Positions 26,145 through 34,579 of a DNA stretch of 50,093 nt are shown piece by piece. Under the pieces are notes generated by a model that saw nothing but the letters and a program-made list of their open reading frames with translations, ran no database searches and was not told where the DNA came from. Within the stretch, counting starts at the first letter, position 1. Each line of letters opens with the position of its first letter. The stretch comes from Pirellulales bacterium (GTDB taxonomy: Bacteria; Planctomycetota; Planctomycetia; Pirellulales; JANQPP01), in NCBI GenBank assembly GCA_028289405.1, contig JANQPP010000212.1, positions 1 through 50,093 of the forward strand, in the 5' to 3' direction. A program made the position numbers and the translations under genes.

Positions 26145-26681
26145 TTAGGTGACTTCCACTTCCGCGGGAGCGATCACCGTCTGGACATGCGGTTCGCCGG
26201 TCCAGGTGGGCAGTTCGCACTTTCCGGCCTTCCAACCGGCGTGTTGCAGCGAACCACGGAAGGGAGGTTCGCCGGCCACTTGTCCGCTGAGGCGGACCAG
26301 CCCCTGATCGAACCCGGCGGGCACTTTGATGGACGTGCCTTCGGGCTCCTCACGGACCGGCTGCACGTCGAACATCCGCTGCAAAACCGTGCGGCAGCCA
26401 CGATGCACGTCCCGCGCCGCGGCGCCAATCTGTTCGTCGCTGTAGGCGTCCAGGGACTCCATGACGAAATCGACGAAACGGGCCTCCCGTTGCAGCGCCG
26501 CCAGCAGCGTCAACGCTTCGCTTCGCTTCGAGGCGGCAGGCTTCGGTGGAGCGGAGGGCTTATCTTCGGGCGCTGGAGGTTCCGGCGTTTGCGGCAGGAG
26601 CAACCGTTCCGCGCTCTCCGCTGACGGCGCGCCGAATAGCGCGTACCAAAACAGACGACAGGCGACGATGAAACGCTGCAT
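26145..26681 (-). CDS. DUF2760 domain protein of the Hsp70 operon
   Basis: A 178-residue protein with a short N-terminal hydrophobic helix (RFIVACRLFWYALFG), a Pro/Ala/Glu-rich linker (about 20-55) and a conserved domain from about 60 to the end. The domain contains ALTLLAALQREARFVDFVMESLD, DEQIGAAARDVHRGCRTVL, PAGFDQGLVRLSGQV and PEFRGSL-like GEPPFRGSLQHAGWKAG. I recognise this as DUF2760, found immediately upstream of paired Hsp70 genes elsewhere. The helix suggests membrane or surface association and a role as an accessory factor or client adaptor for the two Hsp70s. The ATG at 26681 is preceded by CCAGGAG; spacing is short. The next gene starts 45 bases on. Confidence 0.8.
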   Translation of the reverse strand: MQRFIVACRLFWYALFGAPSAESAERLLLPQTPEPPAPEDKPSAPPKPAASKRSEALTLLAALQREARFVDFVMESLDAYSDEQIGAAARDVHRGCRTVLQRMFDVQPVREEPEGTSIKVPAGFDQGLVRLSGQVAGEPPFRGSLQHAGWKAGKCELPTWTGEPHVQTVIAPAEVEVT

Positions 26682-26840
26682 GGCTCCTGGATGCGTTCGC
26701 GATTCCCTGATTACATAGCGCCGGGCCGTCACGGGCGCCTTTCACGCCGTGGCGAACGGTCGACGAGCGGGCACCCGCTTCACCCAAAACGTGCGCCTCA
26801 ATGTAACGCGATTCGCGCTAGCGTCCAGTGCCCATGCCGG

Positions 26841-26878
26841 GCTTGGCGACCGCCTGCGCAAACAGCGCGGTGCCAAGC
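26841..26878 (-). terminator. Hairpin downstream of the thioredoxin-fold gene
   Basis: GCTTGGC (26841-26847) pairs with GCCAAGC (26872-26878), and ACCGC with GCGGT inside, with one bulged G and an inner CTG/CAG. The stem is about 12 base pairs. It lies 32 bases after the stop codon of the gene at 26910-28871. No U-run follows on the minus strand, so it may protect the 3' end or terminate weakly. Confidence 0.4.
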
Positions 26879-26909
26879 TTAGCCGAGGAATGGAGGAAAC
26901 GCTTACAGG

Positions 26910-28871
26910 TTACCGCCGTGGGTTGGAGCCGGAACGCGCGGTCGGTGTCTTGAGCAGATCGGCGATGGCCGCCTCCAGTTCGGAGACATGGATGTTGCGG
27001 CTGACGACCTGCCCTTTTGGGTTAATCAACAACATCGTGGGCAACGTCAGGATCCCCATTTCATTCGCGAGGCGGCTTTCCAGTCCCCCCTTTTCGTAGA
27101 CTTGTGCCCAAGGGAGACGGTTCTCCGACAGAAATTCCCGCAGGGTGCCCGCGTCGCTATCCAAGCTCACGCTGATGATGTCGAATCCGCGTGGGCCGTA
27201 CTTGGCCTTCAGTTCGCGGAGCTGCGCCAGATCCGCCCGGCAGAGATCACTCCAGGAAGCCCAGTAGTGAATGAGCACGGCCTTGCCCTGGTAGCGTTTG
27301 TCATCCAAGCTCACGATGGATCGGGAGACGATGTCCTCGCCGCGAAGATCGATTTTCTTGCCGACGGAACCCAAGCGACGGCTCGCGCCCTTGGCCTTGA
27401 TTGCCGCCGGAGTGCTGGAAAAATCTCGGACGACCTTGTCGTACCACTTCTTGGCTTCGTCGTCGTTACCGGAGAATTCTTGCGTGGTTGCCAGTTGCAA
27501 CATGGCGTCCGCCGCATCAGGGCTGGTGGCATGGTCGGTGACGAACTTCTCCAAACCGGCCAGCCAATCATCCTGGATTTTGGCGAAATCGGCGTCGGGG
27601 GCCTGCATTTTCAAGACATATTCGGCCATCAATCGGCGGAACTCGATATAGGGGACCAATTCCTCGGCTCCGTCGGCGTCCTTGAGGTCTTTGGCCAGCG
27701 TTTCGAGCCGCCCGACACCGCCCGGGAAGCTGCCCGCTTGCACGGCGGCGCTCACCGTATCGGCGAATTGCCGGACCCATGGATCCCGTTCCTCCGGCGT
27801 GTTGGACCGCTCAATCAATTCCCGCAAGGTATCGGCGCGGCCCGCGTTCGCTTGCGCTTGCTGCTCGGGCGTCTCCGCTTGCATGAGTTGCTGGTCGAAC
27901 CGTTCCAGCTTGGAGAGCAGGTTCTGGGTGGCCTCGTCGGTGCCCCCTTGGGCTATCGCGGGGTTCGCCGCCTGGGCGGTGAGCAAAGGATTCGAGAAGA
28001 AGAAACCGCTCGATTGTTGCGAGATGGAATGGTCCGAGGGATCATGCGGGGCATCAATCACCCGCCAGGTTTCGCCGAAGCGGACCAGCGTGCCCACGGA
28101 AATCTGTTCATGCTTGCCCTGGTTTTCCACCACCACGACGACGTTTTCATACACGGGCACGTCGTTGGTGGCCCCGTCTTCCGCGGGCAGCATGCCTGGG
28201 CGGGTGCTGCCGAAGTCGATCCATTCCGCATCGGCGGCAAGCCGGACGGAATCGGTCATGAACTTCTGGAAGCGTGCGGGAGCTTCCTGGAGGATCTTTT
28301 TCAGCTCGCTTCTTTGGTTCGCCGAAACGGGAAGTTGGGCGAGCGCGGCCTCGGGCAATAGCACATTGGCAAATCGCCGGGCATCCTGTTCGCGAAGGGC
28401 CGCGACAATTTCCGCCGTGGCTTCCTCGGGGGAAAGCACTTTCCATTCATCGATGGCGCGGTTCTCATCGCGATCAATGCCCCACCGCGTGCCCGCCGCA
28501 TGCAGCCAGCGGCTTTGGTCTACCTTGCCATTGAAATTCGTATCCAGGTCGCGATAGACCTCGATGCCGTCGCGGAAGTAACTCCAGCGGTCGACGACGT
28601 TGTCGCCATTGGTGTCGATGAATTGCCGCAAGATTTCCTGGGACGGTCCCCGCACTACCCAGCCGGTTTTTTTGCCGACCGTTTCCGCTTTGAGCGTGCA
28701 GCGCTGGACATCTTGCCCTTCAGGGATGTCGTATTCAATGTCGCTTTGAACGGGCTTGAATTTCAGCGCCTGCTCCACGGATGCGGAGGCCCCCAGAGCG
28801 GGAGAAGTGCCCGATCCAAACCATGCCAAGGTGACGAGGATGACCAAACCGTTTGCAGCATTCCGTGCCAT
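26910..28871 (-). CDS. Exported thioredoxin-fold (TlpA/ResA-like) protein with EF-hand-like loops
   Basis: A 653-residue protein with a signal peptide (hydrophobic core about 8-22, ending PALGASA). Three equally spaced acidic loops at D86-D94, D110-D118 and D133-D141 each fit Dx(N/D)x(D/N)xx(V/I)D and are followed by Trp, typical of EF-hand-like calcium sites. Residues 145-500 form an unrecognised helical region. Residues 515-640 are a TlpA-type thioredoxin domain, but the active site is WSDLC: the first cysteine is Ser541 and only Cys544 remains. It cannot form the usual disulfide and may act as a monothiol reductant or binding module. The cis-Pro loop TLPTML is intact. ATG 28871 is chosen for the signal peptide and an upstream AAGGGAAG. 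Confidence 0.8.
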   Translation of the reverse strand: MARNAANGLVILVTLAWFGSGTSPALGASASVEQALKFKPVQSDIEYDIPEGQDVQRCTLKAETVGKKTGWVVRGPSQEILRQFIDTNGDNVVDRWSYFRDGIEVYRDLDTNFNGKVDQSRWLHAAGTRWGIDRDENRAIDEWKVLSPEEATAEIVAALREQDARRFANVLLPEAALAQLPVSANQRSELKKILQEAPARFQKFMTDSVRLAADAEWIDFGSTRPGMLPAEDGATNDVPVYENVVVVVENQGKHEQISVGTLVRFGETWRVIDAPHDPSDHSISQQSSGFFFSNPLLTAQAANPAIAQGGTDEATQNLLSKLERFDQQLMQAETPEQQAQANAGRADTLRELIERSNTPEERDPWVRQFADTVSAAVQAGSFPGGVGRLETLAKDLKDADGAEELVPYIEFRRLMAEYVLKMQAPDADFAKIQDDWLAGLEKFVTDHATSPDAADAMLQLATTQEFSGNDDEAKKWYDKVVRDFSSTPAAIKAKGASRRLGSVGKKIDLRGEDIVSRSIVSLDDKRYQGKAVLIHYWASWSDLCRADLAQLRELKAKYGPRGFDIISVSLDSDAGTLREFLSENRLPWAQVYEKGGLESRLANEMGILTLPTMLLINPKGQVVSRNIHVSELEAAIADLLKTPTARSGSNPRR

Positions 28872-29081
28872 GGATGAGCTTCCCTTTCGGTCGCTTCGTT
28901 TTAACTCACATGTTCCAAATAACCGGCGCTGCCATTTTCTTCGGCTAATCCCTATGAGCGGCATGATTCTGATTGTCCGAATCGCCGCGCGGTTGAGTCT
29001 ATCCCGCGAGAGATTGGGAAAGCGGGGTAGTTGCTCCGGCGCACGGTTCCCACGGGGGAAGCGCGCGTGCCGGGTGGACAG

Positions 29082-29122
29082 AAAAAAGAAGGTGGAAGGC
29101 TAAATTGAATTAGGCTTCCACC
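29082..29122 (-). terminator. Rho-independent terminator of the bisphosphate nucleotidase gene
   Basis: GGTGGAAGGCTAA (29091-29103) and TTAGGCTTCCACC (29110-29122) pair over 12 of 13 positions with the 6-base loop ATTGAA. On the minus strand the stem is followed by TTCTTTTTTC. The 3' arm includes the stop codon, so the hairpin overlaps the last four codons. Confidence 0.8.
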
Positions 29123-30105
29123 GCCCTCAGGGCGTCGAGCGCCGCCGGATGTAAATGGCCGTTGGAAGCCAACACGCCTCGGTTGGCGGAGAGTGTCTTG
29201 CCCTGGCTGAAGTCGAGGGGCTTGCCGTCCAGGTCCGAGATTTTCCCGCCCGCTTCGGTCACCAGCAGCGAACCGGCCGCCTGATCCCAGATTTTTTCCC
29301 GATAATTCGGCTGTTTCGAAGAAAGGAGCCGAAACAGCAGTTCCGCGCCGCCCGAGGAAAGCACGAGGTACTTGGCCTGGCTGTCCATCCGCACCGGATC
29401 TTGTTGAGTTCCCAAGCGACCAGCGACTCGTTCGATTTGGCTTTCGTTGGTGTGTCCCGACTCCATGGAGCGGAGTAATCGCGCTTCGGCGGGATTTTCG
29501 CGGGCATTCACTCGCAGCGGAGAAAAATCATCGCCGTTCATGCCGCTCACCCAGCTTCCTTGCCCCACCTGGGCGATCGCCAACGAACCGGGGCCATCGT
29601 GATCCGGGGTTCCGGCTTCGCCCAAGCGGGGCGCGGCAAGCCCACCCAGCCGCACCTGTCCATCCTCGATCAAGGCCAGTGCCACGACGTATTGATCTCC
29701 CCGCAGGAAGCCTTTCGTACCGTCGATCGGGTCGAGCGTCCAAAAGCGACCGTGGGGTTCCCCATTCCCGTGATCGATCTCGCGGCAGACCTCCGAGGCG
29801 GAAATCCCGGCGTATTCGCGGGCCACGTAGTCCGTGATTCGGGCCAAAGTCTCGCTTTGCGCTTCCTCTCGGAGCACGTCGGCGTCTTCTTCCCCGACCA
29901 GCGCGTCCGCAGGAAAACTTTCTTGCAAACAACGGGCCACGACCGCTTGCACGGCGAAATCCGCGACGGTCACCGGCGAACGGTCTTCCTTGAGCAGAGC
30001 TTCGGGGACCATTTCCGCCGCCACGGCCTGAGCGACTCGACTGGCTTTGCGGAGAGCTTCCAGTACGAACCGAACTTCTTTCGAATCAAAGACTTCGTTC
30101 ATCAT
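29110..30105 (-). CDS. 3'(2'),5'-bisphosphate nucleotidase, HAL2/SAL1 type
   Basis: A 331-residue member of the lithium-sensitive inositol-phosphatase superfamily. Metal ligands are visible in SPVTVADFAVQ (about 43-53), GEEDAD (about 71-76), the core LDPIDGTKGFLRGDQY and the C-terminal WDQAAGSLLVTEAGG. The KGFLRGDQY stretch is typical of HAL2/SAL1 enzymes of yeast and plants, which convert 3'-phosphoadenosine 5'-phosphate to AMP, rather than of shorter CysQ. The likely role is removal of PAP left by sulfate assimilation or sulfotransferases, consistent with the sulfur-rich biology of planctomycetes. Two adjacent ATGs (30105, 30102) can serve as start. It is divergent from the exported protein at 30305 and ends in a strong terminator. 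Confidence 0.9.
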   Translation of the reverse strand: MMNEVFDSKEVRFVLEALRKASRVAQAVAAEMVPEALLKEDRSPVTVADFAVQAVVARCLQESFPADALVGEEDADVLREEAQSETLARITDYVAREYAGISASEVCREIDHGNGEPHGRFWTLDPIDGTKGFLRGDQYVVALALIEDGQVRLGGLAAPRLGEAGTPDHDGPGSLAIAQVGQGSWVSGMNGDDFSPLRVNARENPAEARLLRSMESGHTNESQIERVAGRLGTQQDPVRMDSQAKYLVLSSGGAELLFRLLSSKQPNYREKIWDQAAGSLLVTEAGGKISDLDGKPLDFSQGKTLSANRGVLASNGHLHPAALDALRAVEA

Positions 30106-30197
30106 GCTGATTTTGGGATTGGTTTGAGTCGCTTGTGGCCCTGGGCGAAGTTCATGAGGGATTCCGGAAGCTTACTTAATCCGGGTTCGCGACGTAA

Positions 30198-30230
30198 GTT
30201 AGGCCGGTCGCCGAATTCCGCGTGCCTAAC
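30198..30230. repeat. Inverted repeat in divergent promoter region
   Basis: GTTAGGC (30198-30204) and GCCTAAC (30224-30230) are a perfect 7-base inverted repeat with a 19-base spacer. It lies just upstream of a TATAAT box in the region between the nucleotidase and exported-protein genes, a position suited to a regulator. Confidence 0.35.
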
Positions 30231-30244
30231 CTGGCTGGGTCTAA

Positions 30245-30250
30245 TATAAT
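30245..30250 (+). promoter_or_regulatory. -10 box of the exported helical-repeat protein gene
   Basis: A perfect TATAAT lies 55 bases before the start codon at 30305. No good -35 hexamer is present at 16-18 bases (GTGCCT at best), so an activator may be needed. Confidence 0.4.
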
Positions 30251-30304
30251 GAAGCGTCAAGGAGTTGGAGCAATCACCACTTATCACGAATAGAGGAGGC
30301 GGAC

Positions 30305-31591
30305 ATGCGCCGGGGCCTCTCCAGCCATCTGCCATGCGGTCACGAAATTTTACGATTGGGCACCCTCTGCCTGTTGCTGGGTGGATTAACCTGGACCCCA
30401 GCTTCGGGGCAAGGCATCTGTGATAATTTCGAATTCGAACAGATGCCCGTGGACGAGATGGCGAAACGGGACTTTCGCAGCATGGCTTCGCGGAGTATCC
30501 GCAACAATGATCTGCCTTCGGGCGAAGCGGCCAATTTCGACCGCTATTACAACGAGTATTTCCTGCCCCGGCTCACCTCTTGCGAGGAGATCACGGACGC
30601 GACCAATATTCGCAAGGAATTGAAACGGGATCTGAAAGGATTGGGGCAAGGAGCTGTTCACGACCGGCTAACGCAGCTTTGTTTGAATAAGTGCCAAGAG
30701 ATCGTGCGTGGCAACTACCATCCCGCCGCGCGGGTCAACGCCATGCTGATCATCAATGACCTGAATCGTACGGAGGTGAATACGTCGAGCAATCCTCCTC
30801 AAGCGGCGGCCCCGCTCCCCGAGGCGCTCCCGGTCATGCTGGAGGTCTTGCAAACGGAAGACGTTCCTCTCGCCGTGAAGATTACGGCTCTCAACGGGTT
30901 GGTCCGGCATGCCGAGTCTCCCGATTTGGCCGAAGCGGACCGCACGCGGATCATGCAAGCCGTGGTCCCCATCCTAATGGCCGAGGCCCCCGCGAAAGAG
31001 CGTGAGCAGGAGGCGCATGATTGGTACCGACTCCGCGCCGCCGACGTGTTAGGGGCGCTGGGCATCGCGGGTCCCAATAACGAGGCCCTCTTGGCATTGG
31101 CACAAGTCGCCGATGAAAGTGACCTGAACATTCTCCTCGGCTGCCATGTCGCTCAGGCCGTGGGGTCCTTGAATTACGAATCGGTCACGTTTGCCAACCC
31201 TTCCGATCTGGTCGCGGACTTAGGGCAATTCGTGCTAGATGCCTACGAGCACGAAAAGGAGCGGGCGGAGAAAGGCATGGAACTGATGTCTCGGCCTGGG
31301 CTGAAATACTACTTCTATTGCGGTTCGGTTGGACTCAAAGGGGAACAGGCCGACCAGCCAGGTGGATGTTTGGCACTGGCCAAAAATCCGCCACACGATA
31401 CATTTGCCGCCGAAGTCTCCCGGCAAGTCGATCAATTGCTGGAAATCTTCGAGGACGAGGACAACCGGGGGCAACGTCTCGAACATGAATTGTTCAAAGC
31501 GACCACGGCCCTGGAAAAACTCATCCAGCGTAAGCCGAAAGCCGATACCGAAACCGCGCAGGTCTTGCCGGAAGAGGCCTCCGAAGGCTGA
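30305..31591 (+). CDS. Exported hypothetical protein with HEAT-like helical repeats
   Basis: A 428-residue protein with a signal peptide (LGTLCLLLGGLTWTPASGQG, about residues 18-37). The mature part is almost all helical, with repeated helix pairs such as PLPEALPVMLEVLQTEDVPL followed by AVKITALNGLVRHAES and RLRAADVLGALGIAGPNNEA, spaced like HEAT repeats. Cysteine pairs (CDNF, SCEE, LCLNKC) may form disulfides after export. The C-terminus (about 380-428) is charged and coiled-coil-like. GAGGAGG lies five bases before the ATG. I recognise no functional family; a scaffold role on the cell surface or in the periplasm-like space is only inference. Its stop is 57 bases before the HIT gene. Confidence 0.8.
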   Translation: MRRGLSSHLPCGHEILRLGTLCLLLGGLTWTPASGQGICDNFEFEQMPVDEMAKRDFRSMASRSIRNNDLPSGEAANFDRYYNEYFLPRLTSCEEITDATNIRKELKRDLKGLGQGAVHDRLTQLCLNKCQEIVRGNYHPAARVNAMLIINDLNRTEVNTSSNPPQAAAPLPEALPVMLEVLQTEDVPLAVKITALNGLVRHAESPDLAEADRTRIMQAVVPILMAEAPAKEREQEAHDWYRLRAADVLGALGIAGPNNEALLALAQVADESDLNILLGCHVAQAVGSLNYESVTFANPSDLVADLGQFVLDAYEHEKERAEKGMELMSRPGLKYYFYCGSVGLKGEQADQPGGCLALAKNPPHDTFAAEVSRQVDQLLEIFEDEDNRGQRLEHELFKATTALEKLIQRKPKADTETAQVLPEEASEG

Positions 31592-31650
31592 TTCCTTGTA
31601 TGTCCCGGGGATGCGGGACGCCGGCAAGTTCACGGGAAGAAGGAACGAAC

Positions 31651-32226
31651 TTGCAACACGAACGGCTGTGGGCCCCTTGGCGGCTTGCCTACATCAAAGG
31701 CTCGAATTCCGACGACTCGGAAAGCCGCGCGGCGAGCGAGTCGTTATCTTGGCTACCCGGGGCCGACCAGGAATGCTTCCTCTGCCGTTGTGTCGCCGAT
31801 AACCAGGACCGTCTGAACCTCGTCGTCGCCCGATCCTCCCACACCGTGACTGTCCTCAATCGCTACCCCTACGTGAATGGGCACCTCCTAGTGGCGCCGC
31901 GGCTGCACAAGGCTTCCCTGGCGGACCTCAGCGATGAAGAGCACCTGGATTGCATGCGGGCCATTACGCACATGGTCGGGAAGTTGACCGATTCACTCCG
32001 ACCTCAAGGTTTCAATGTGGGCTTGAACCTGGGGCGGGCCGCCGGAGCGGGACTGCCCGGGCATCTGCATTGGCACATCGTGCCCCGCTGGACGGGTGAC
32101 ACGAACTTCATGCCCGTGCTGGCGGGAGTGGGCGTCATTCCACAAGCACTGGAAGCTCTCTGGGAAATTTTGGCCGAACCTCCCGCCTCGCGAGAGGCGA
32201 GCAACCCCCCGGCAGAAAATCCTTAG
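31651..32226 (+). CDS. HIT-family hydrolase / Ap4A phosphorylase-like protein
   Basis: A 191-residue histidine-triad protein. The N-terminal HERLWAPWRLAYIKG is typical of the Ap4A phosphorylase-like HIT branch of actinobacteria and planctomycetes. CFLCRC (two or three Cys near residue 40) may bind zinc. NRYPYVNGHLLVAPRLH forms the nucleotide-binding strand, and the triad is H138-x-H140-x-H142 in GHLHWHIVPRW. These enzymes hydrolyse or phosphorolyse dinucleoside polyphosphates or AMP conjugates. The start is probably TTG 31651, which has AAGGAAC upstream and begins the conserved region; ATG 31600 has no ribosome binding site. The dGTPase gene follows 15 bases later, giving two nucleotide-pool enzymes in tandem. 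Confidence 0.88.
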   Translation: MQHERLWAPWRLAYIKGSNSDDSESRAASESLSWLPGADQECFLCRCVADNQDRLNLVVARSSHTVTVLNRYPYVNGHLLVAPRLHKASLADLSDEEHLDCMRAITHMVGKLTDSLRPQGFNVGLNLGRAAGAGLPGHLHWHIVPRWTGDTNFMPVLAGVGVIPQALEALWEILAEPPASREASNPPAENP

Positions 32227-32241
32227 CCGCCGCGTAGCAAC

Positions 32242-33420
32242 ATGCCCCACGCCTCTCTCCCCGAAACGGTCGCTTGTCCGGCTGACATCGCGGAACGCGA
32301 AGCGGCGTTGCTCGCTCCCTATGCGATGCACAGCCGGGACTCGCAAGGACGGGAGCATGCGGAGGCGATCCACGAATATCGCGGTCCCTACCAACGCGAT
32401 CGAGACCGCATCTTGCACAGCGCCGCTTACCGCAGGCTGAGCCACAAAACGCAGGTCTTCACCGGTAGCTGGGGAGATTATCACCGCAACCGGCTCACGC
32501 ACACGCTAGAGGTCGCTTCCGTCTCCCGGACACTCGGCCGGGCCTTACGGCTCAACGAAGATTTGGTCGAAGCGCTGGCCATGCTGCATGACATTGGCCA
32601 TCCCCCCTTCGGCCATGCGGGGGAAGACGCGCTGCATGACTGTTTGGCCCCGGAAAGCGGTTTCAATCACAACGGCCACGCCCTGCGGATCGTGCGAGAA
32701 TTGGAACGCCGTTATCCGTATTTCGAAGGACTCAACCTCTCGCGAGAAGTGCTGGAAGGGCAAGAGTACCGTGGCCGAGAGGTGTCGAACCAACAGACGC
32801 GGCCGCTGTTGGAAGTGCAAGTCGTGGAAGCGGCGGACAGCGTCACCTACGACACCCACGACGCCGATGATTCCCTGGAACTGGGATTGTTGCGGCTCGA
32901 CGAATTGATCCGGCTGCCCATGTGGCAAGAGGCGGCCAAACGGGTCTCGCGGCGCTTTGCCGGCCTCTTGGATCAGGAACTTCGCCACGCCCTGGTCCAT
33001 GAATTGATCGATTGGCAGGCCACCGACATCCTGCGCGAATCCCGCCTCCGCTTGGAGCGATTCGGCATTCAGCGCGCGGCGGAGGTTCGGCAAGCGGAGA
33101 CCATTGTACGAGTGAGCGAGGAACTGCGGCAGCTCAAGGGTGAATTGGAGAAATTCCTTTTCGATCGCGTCTACCGGCATCCCCGCGTACAGCGGATGCG
33201 TTCCCGGGCGAAAGAAATGCTGCAGGAGATGTTCTCCATGTATGTCCGGCAGTCGGAATTGCTGCCACCCCGTTTTCGGGCTCGTCTCGGCTCCGCGGGC
33301 GCGGAGCGGACCGTTGTGGACTATTTGGCGGGAATGACCGACCGCTTCGCTCGTCGGGAGTATCGCCGGCTCGTCTCCGTACCGAGAGGGACTGGCCCCG
33401 GCTCGTCGGCCCATCCATAA
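32242..33420 (+). CDS. dgt: Deoxyguanosinetriphosphate triphosphohydrolase (dGTPase-like HD hydrolase)
   Basis: A 392-residue HD-domain protein of the dGTPase family, which cleaves dNTPs to deoxynucleosides and tripolyphosphate. It shows RDRILHSAAYRRLSHKTQVF at the N-terminus (about 53-72), metal-binding HRNRLTHTLEVA, the HD motif MLHDIGHPPFGHAGE (about 114-128) and the later metal Asp in ADSVTYDTHDADDSLELG. Length fits the type without the long insert of E. coli Dgt, so it is probably of the broader-specificity, Thermus-like type. It is packed between HIT hydrolase and PIN-TRAM genes. Confidence 0.93.
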   Translation: MPHASLPETVACPADIAEREAALLAPYAMHSRDSQGREHAEAIHEYRGPYQRDRDRILHSAAYRRLSHKTQVFTGSWGDYHRNRLTHTLEVASVSRTLGRALRLNEDLVEALAMLHDIGHPPFGHAGEDALHDCLAPESGFNHNGHALRIVRELERRYPYFEGLNLSREVLEGQEYRGREVSNQQTRPLLEVQVVEAADSVTYDTHDADDSLELGLLRLDELIRLPMWQEAAKRVSRRFAGLLDQELRHALVHELIDWQATDILRESRLRLERFGIQRAAEVRQAETIVRVSEELRQLKGELEKFLFDRVYRHPRVQRMRSRAKEMLQEMFSMYVRQSELLPPRFRARLGSAGAERTVVDYLAGMTDRFARREYRRLVSVPRGTGPGSSAHP

Positions 33421-33480
33421 TAAAAGACAATGCTTGGCCACTCGGCGGGCATGCCTTCCACCTCACTTCCGGAAATTTCC

Positions 33481-34542
33481 ATGGCCTTAATTGTCCTGCG
33501 GCTTGTTTTTCTAGCGGTCGCCACGGGGCTGGGAGCCTACTTCGGCTTCGAGCTGCGCGAAGAAGCGGCGAGCGAACCGACCAGTTGGTCAGCGCCTTGG
33601 CAAGCGTTTGGAATGGTCATGATCATCGCCGGAACCGTGCTCGCCGTGGACATCTTTGTTCCTCGAAAACGCCTGGAAACGGTCTCGGCGGTCTATTTCG
33701 GCATGCTCGTGGGCCTGTTTTTGACGTACGCCCTGGGGCTGGCCCTCAGCCCCTTGTTGGGCGACCTTTCCCCCCGACTGGGAAGTAAGGTACAGCTCGT
33801 GATGGCTGTGTCCCTCTGCTACATCTGTATCAGCCTATTGATCCAGACGAAAGACGATTTCCGATTCATCATCCCCTACGTGGAGTTCGCCAAGGAAGTC
33901 AAAGGGCTCAAACCGTTGGTCCTGGACACGAGCGTGATCATCGATGGACGCATCGCCGATGTGCTCGAGACCGACAGCCTGGACAATCAAATCGTGATGC
34001 CCCGCTTCGTGGTCGCGGAGTTGCAGAAAATCGCGGACAGCTCGGACAAGATGCGCCGCACTCGCGGCCGTCGTGGCCTGGATGTACTTAATCGTTTGCG
34101 GGGCAACGAGCGGATTGATCTGCTCATGTACGATCGGGAGCTTCCAGAATTCGAGGGCCAGCCGGTCGATCTGAAGCTTGTGCTCCTAGCCAAACACTTG
34201 GAAGGCAAAGTCGTGACGAACGACTACAACCTCAACAAAGTGGCCCGCGTACATGGCGTGCAAGTCGTGAACTTGAACGACCTGGCCAATGCATTGAAAC
34301 CGGTCATGCTCCCGGGAGAATCGGTCAATGTGCGGATCATCAAACCAGGGGAGGAGCCTCGGCAGGGGGTTGGATATCTGGACGACGGCACGATGATCGT
34401 GGTCGAGGGAGGCCGGGACCACTTGAATCAAGTTGTGCGGATGACGGTCACGAGTATGTTGCAAACCAGCGCCGGCCGCATGATCTTTGGGCGGTTCCAA
34501 GAGGTCTCCGATAACGACCGGGGCGGCAACGCCGATCGCTAG
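33481..34542 (+). CDS. Membrane PIN-TRAM domain protein (YacL-like)
   Basis: A 353-residue protein with four membrane helices in residues 1-125 (ALIVLRLVFLAVATGLGAYF, then AFGMVMIIAGTVLAV, FGMLVGLFLTYALG and VMAVSLCYICISLL). A PIN nuclease domain follows at about 145-270, with acidic residues in LDTSVIIDGRIADV, the Glu of FVVAELQ and LVTNDYNL-like VVTNDYNLNKVA. A C-terminal TRAM segment lies at about 285-340 (ESVNVRIIKPGEEPRQGVGYLDDG). It is the architecture of Bacillus YacL, a putative membrane-tethered RNase. ATG 33481 starts at the first helix; ATG 33430 would add 17 residues. Confidence 0.88.
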   Translation: MALIVLRLVFLAVATGLGAYFGFELREEAASEPTSWSAPWQAFGMVMIIAGTVLAVDIFVPRKRLETVSAVYFGMLVGLFLTYALGLALSPLLGDLSPRLGSKVQLVMAVSLCYICISLLIQTKDDFRFIIPYVEFAKEVKGLKPLVLDTSVIIDGRIADVLETDSLDNQIVMPRFVVAELQKIADSSDKMRRTRGRRGLDVLNRLRGNERIDLLMYDRELPEFEGQPVDLKLVLLAKHLEGKVVTNDYNLNKVARVHGVQVVNLNDLANALKPVMLPGESVNVRIIKPGEEPRQGVGYLDDGTMIVVEGGRDHLNQVVRMTVTSMLQTSAGRMIFGRFQEVSDNDRGGNADR

Positions 34543-34579
34543 CGGACATCCACAGGCGCTTCGCGAGAAAAACGTCGCC

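Noticed and set aside
26988..28361. 457-codon plus-strand open frame opposite the thioredoxin-fold gene
   Set aside because: Despite its length it mirrors the real gene; the composition (Gly, Arg, His, Val rich) shows no domain.
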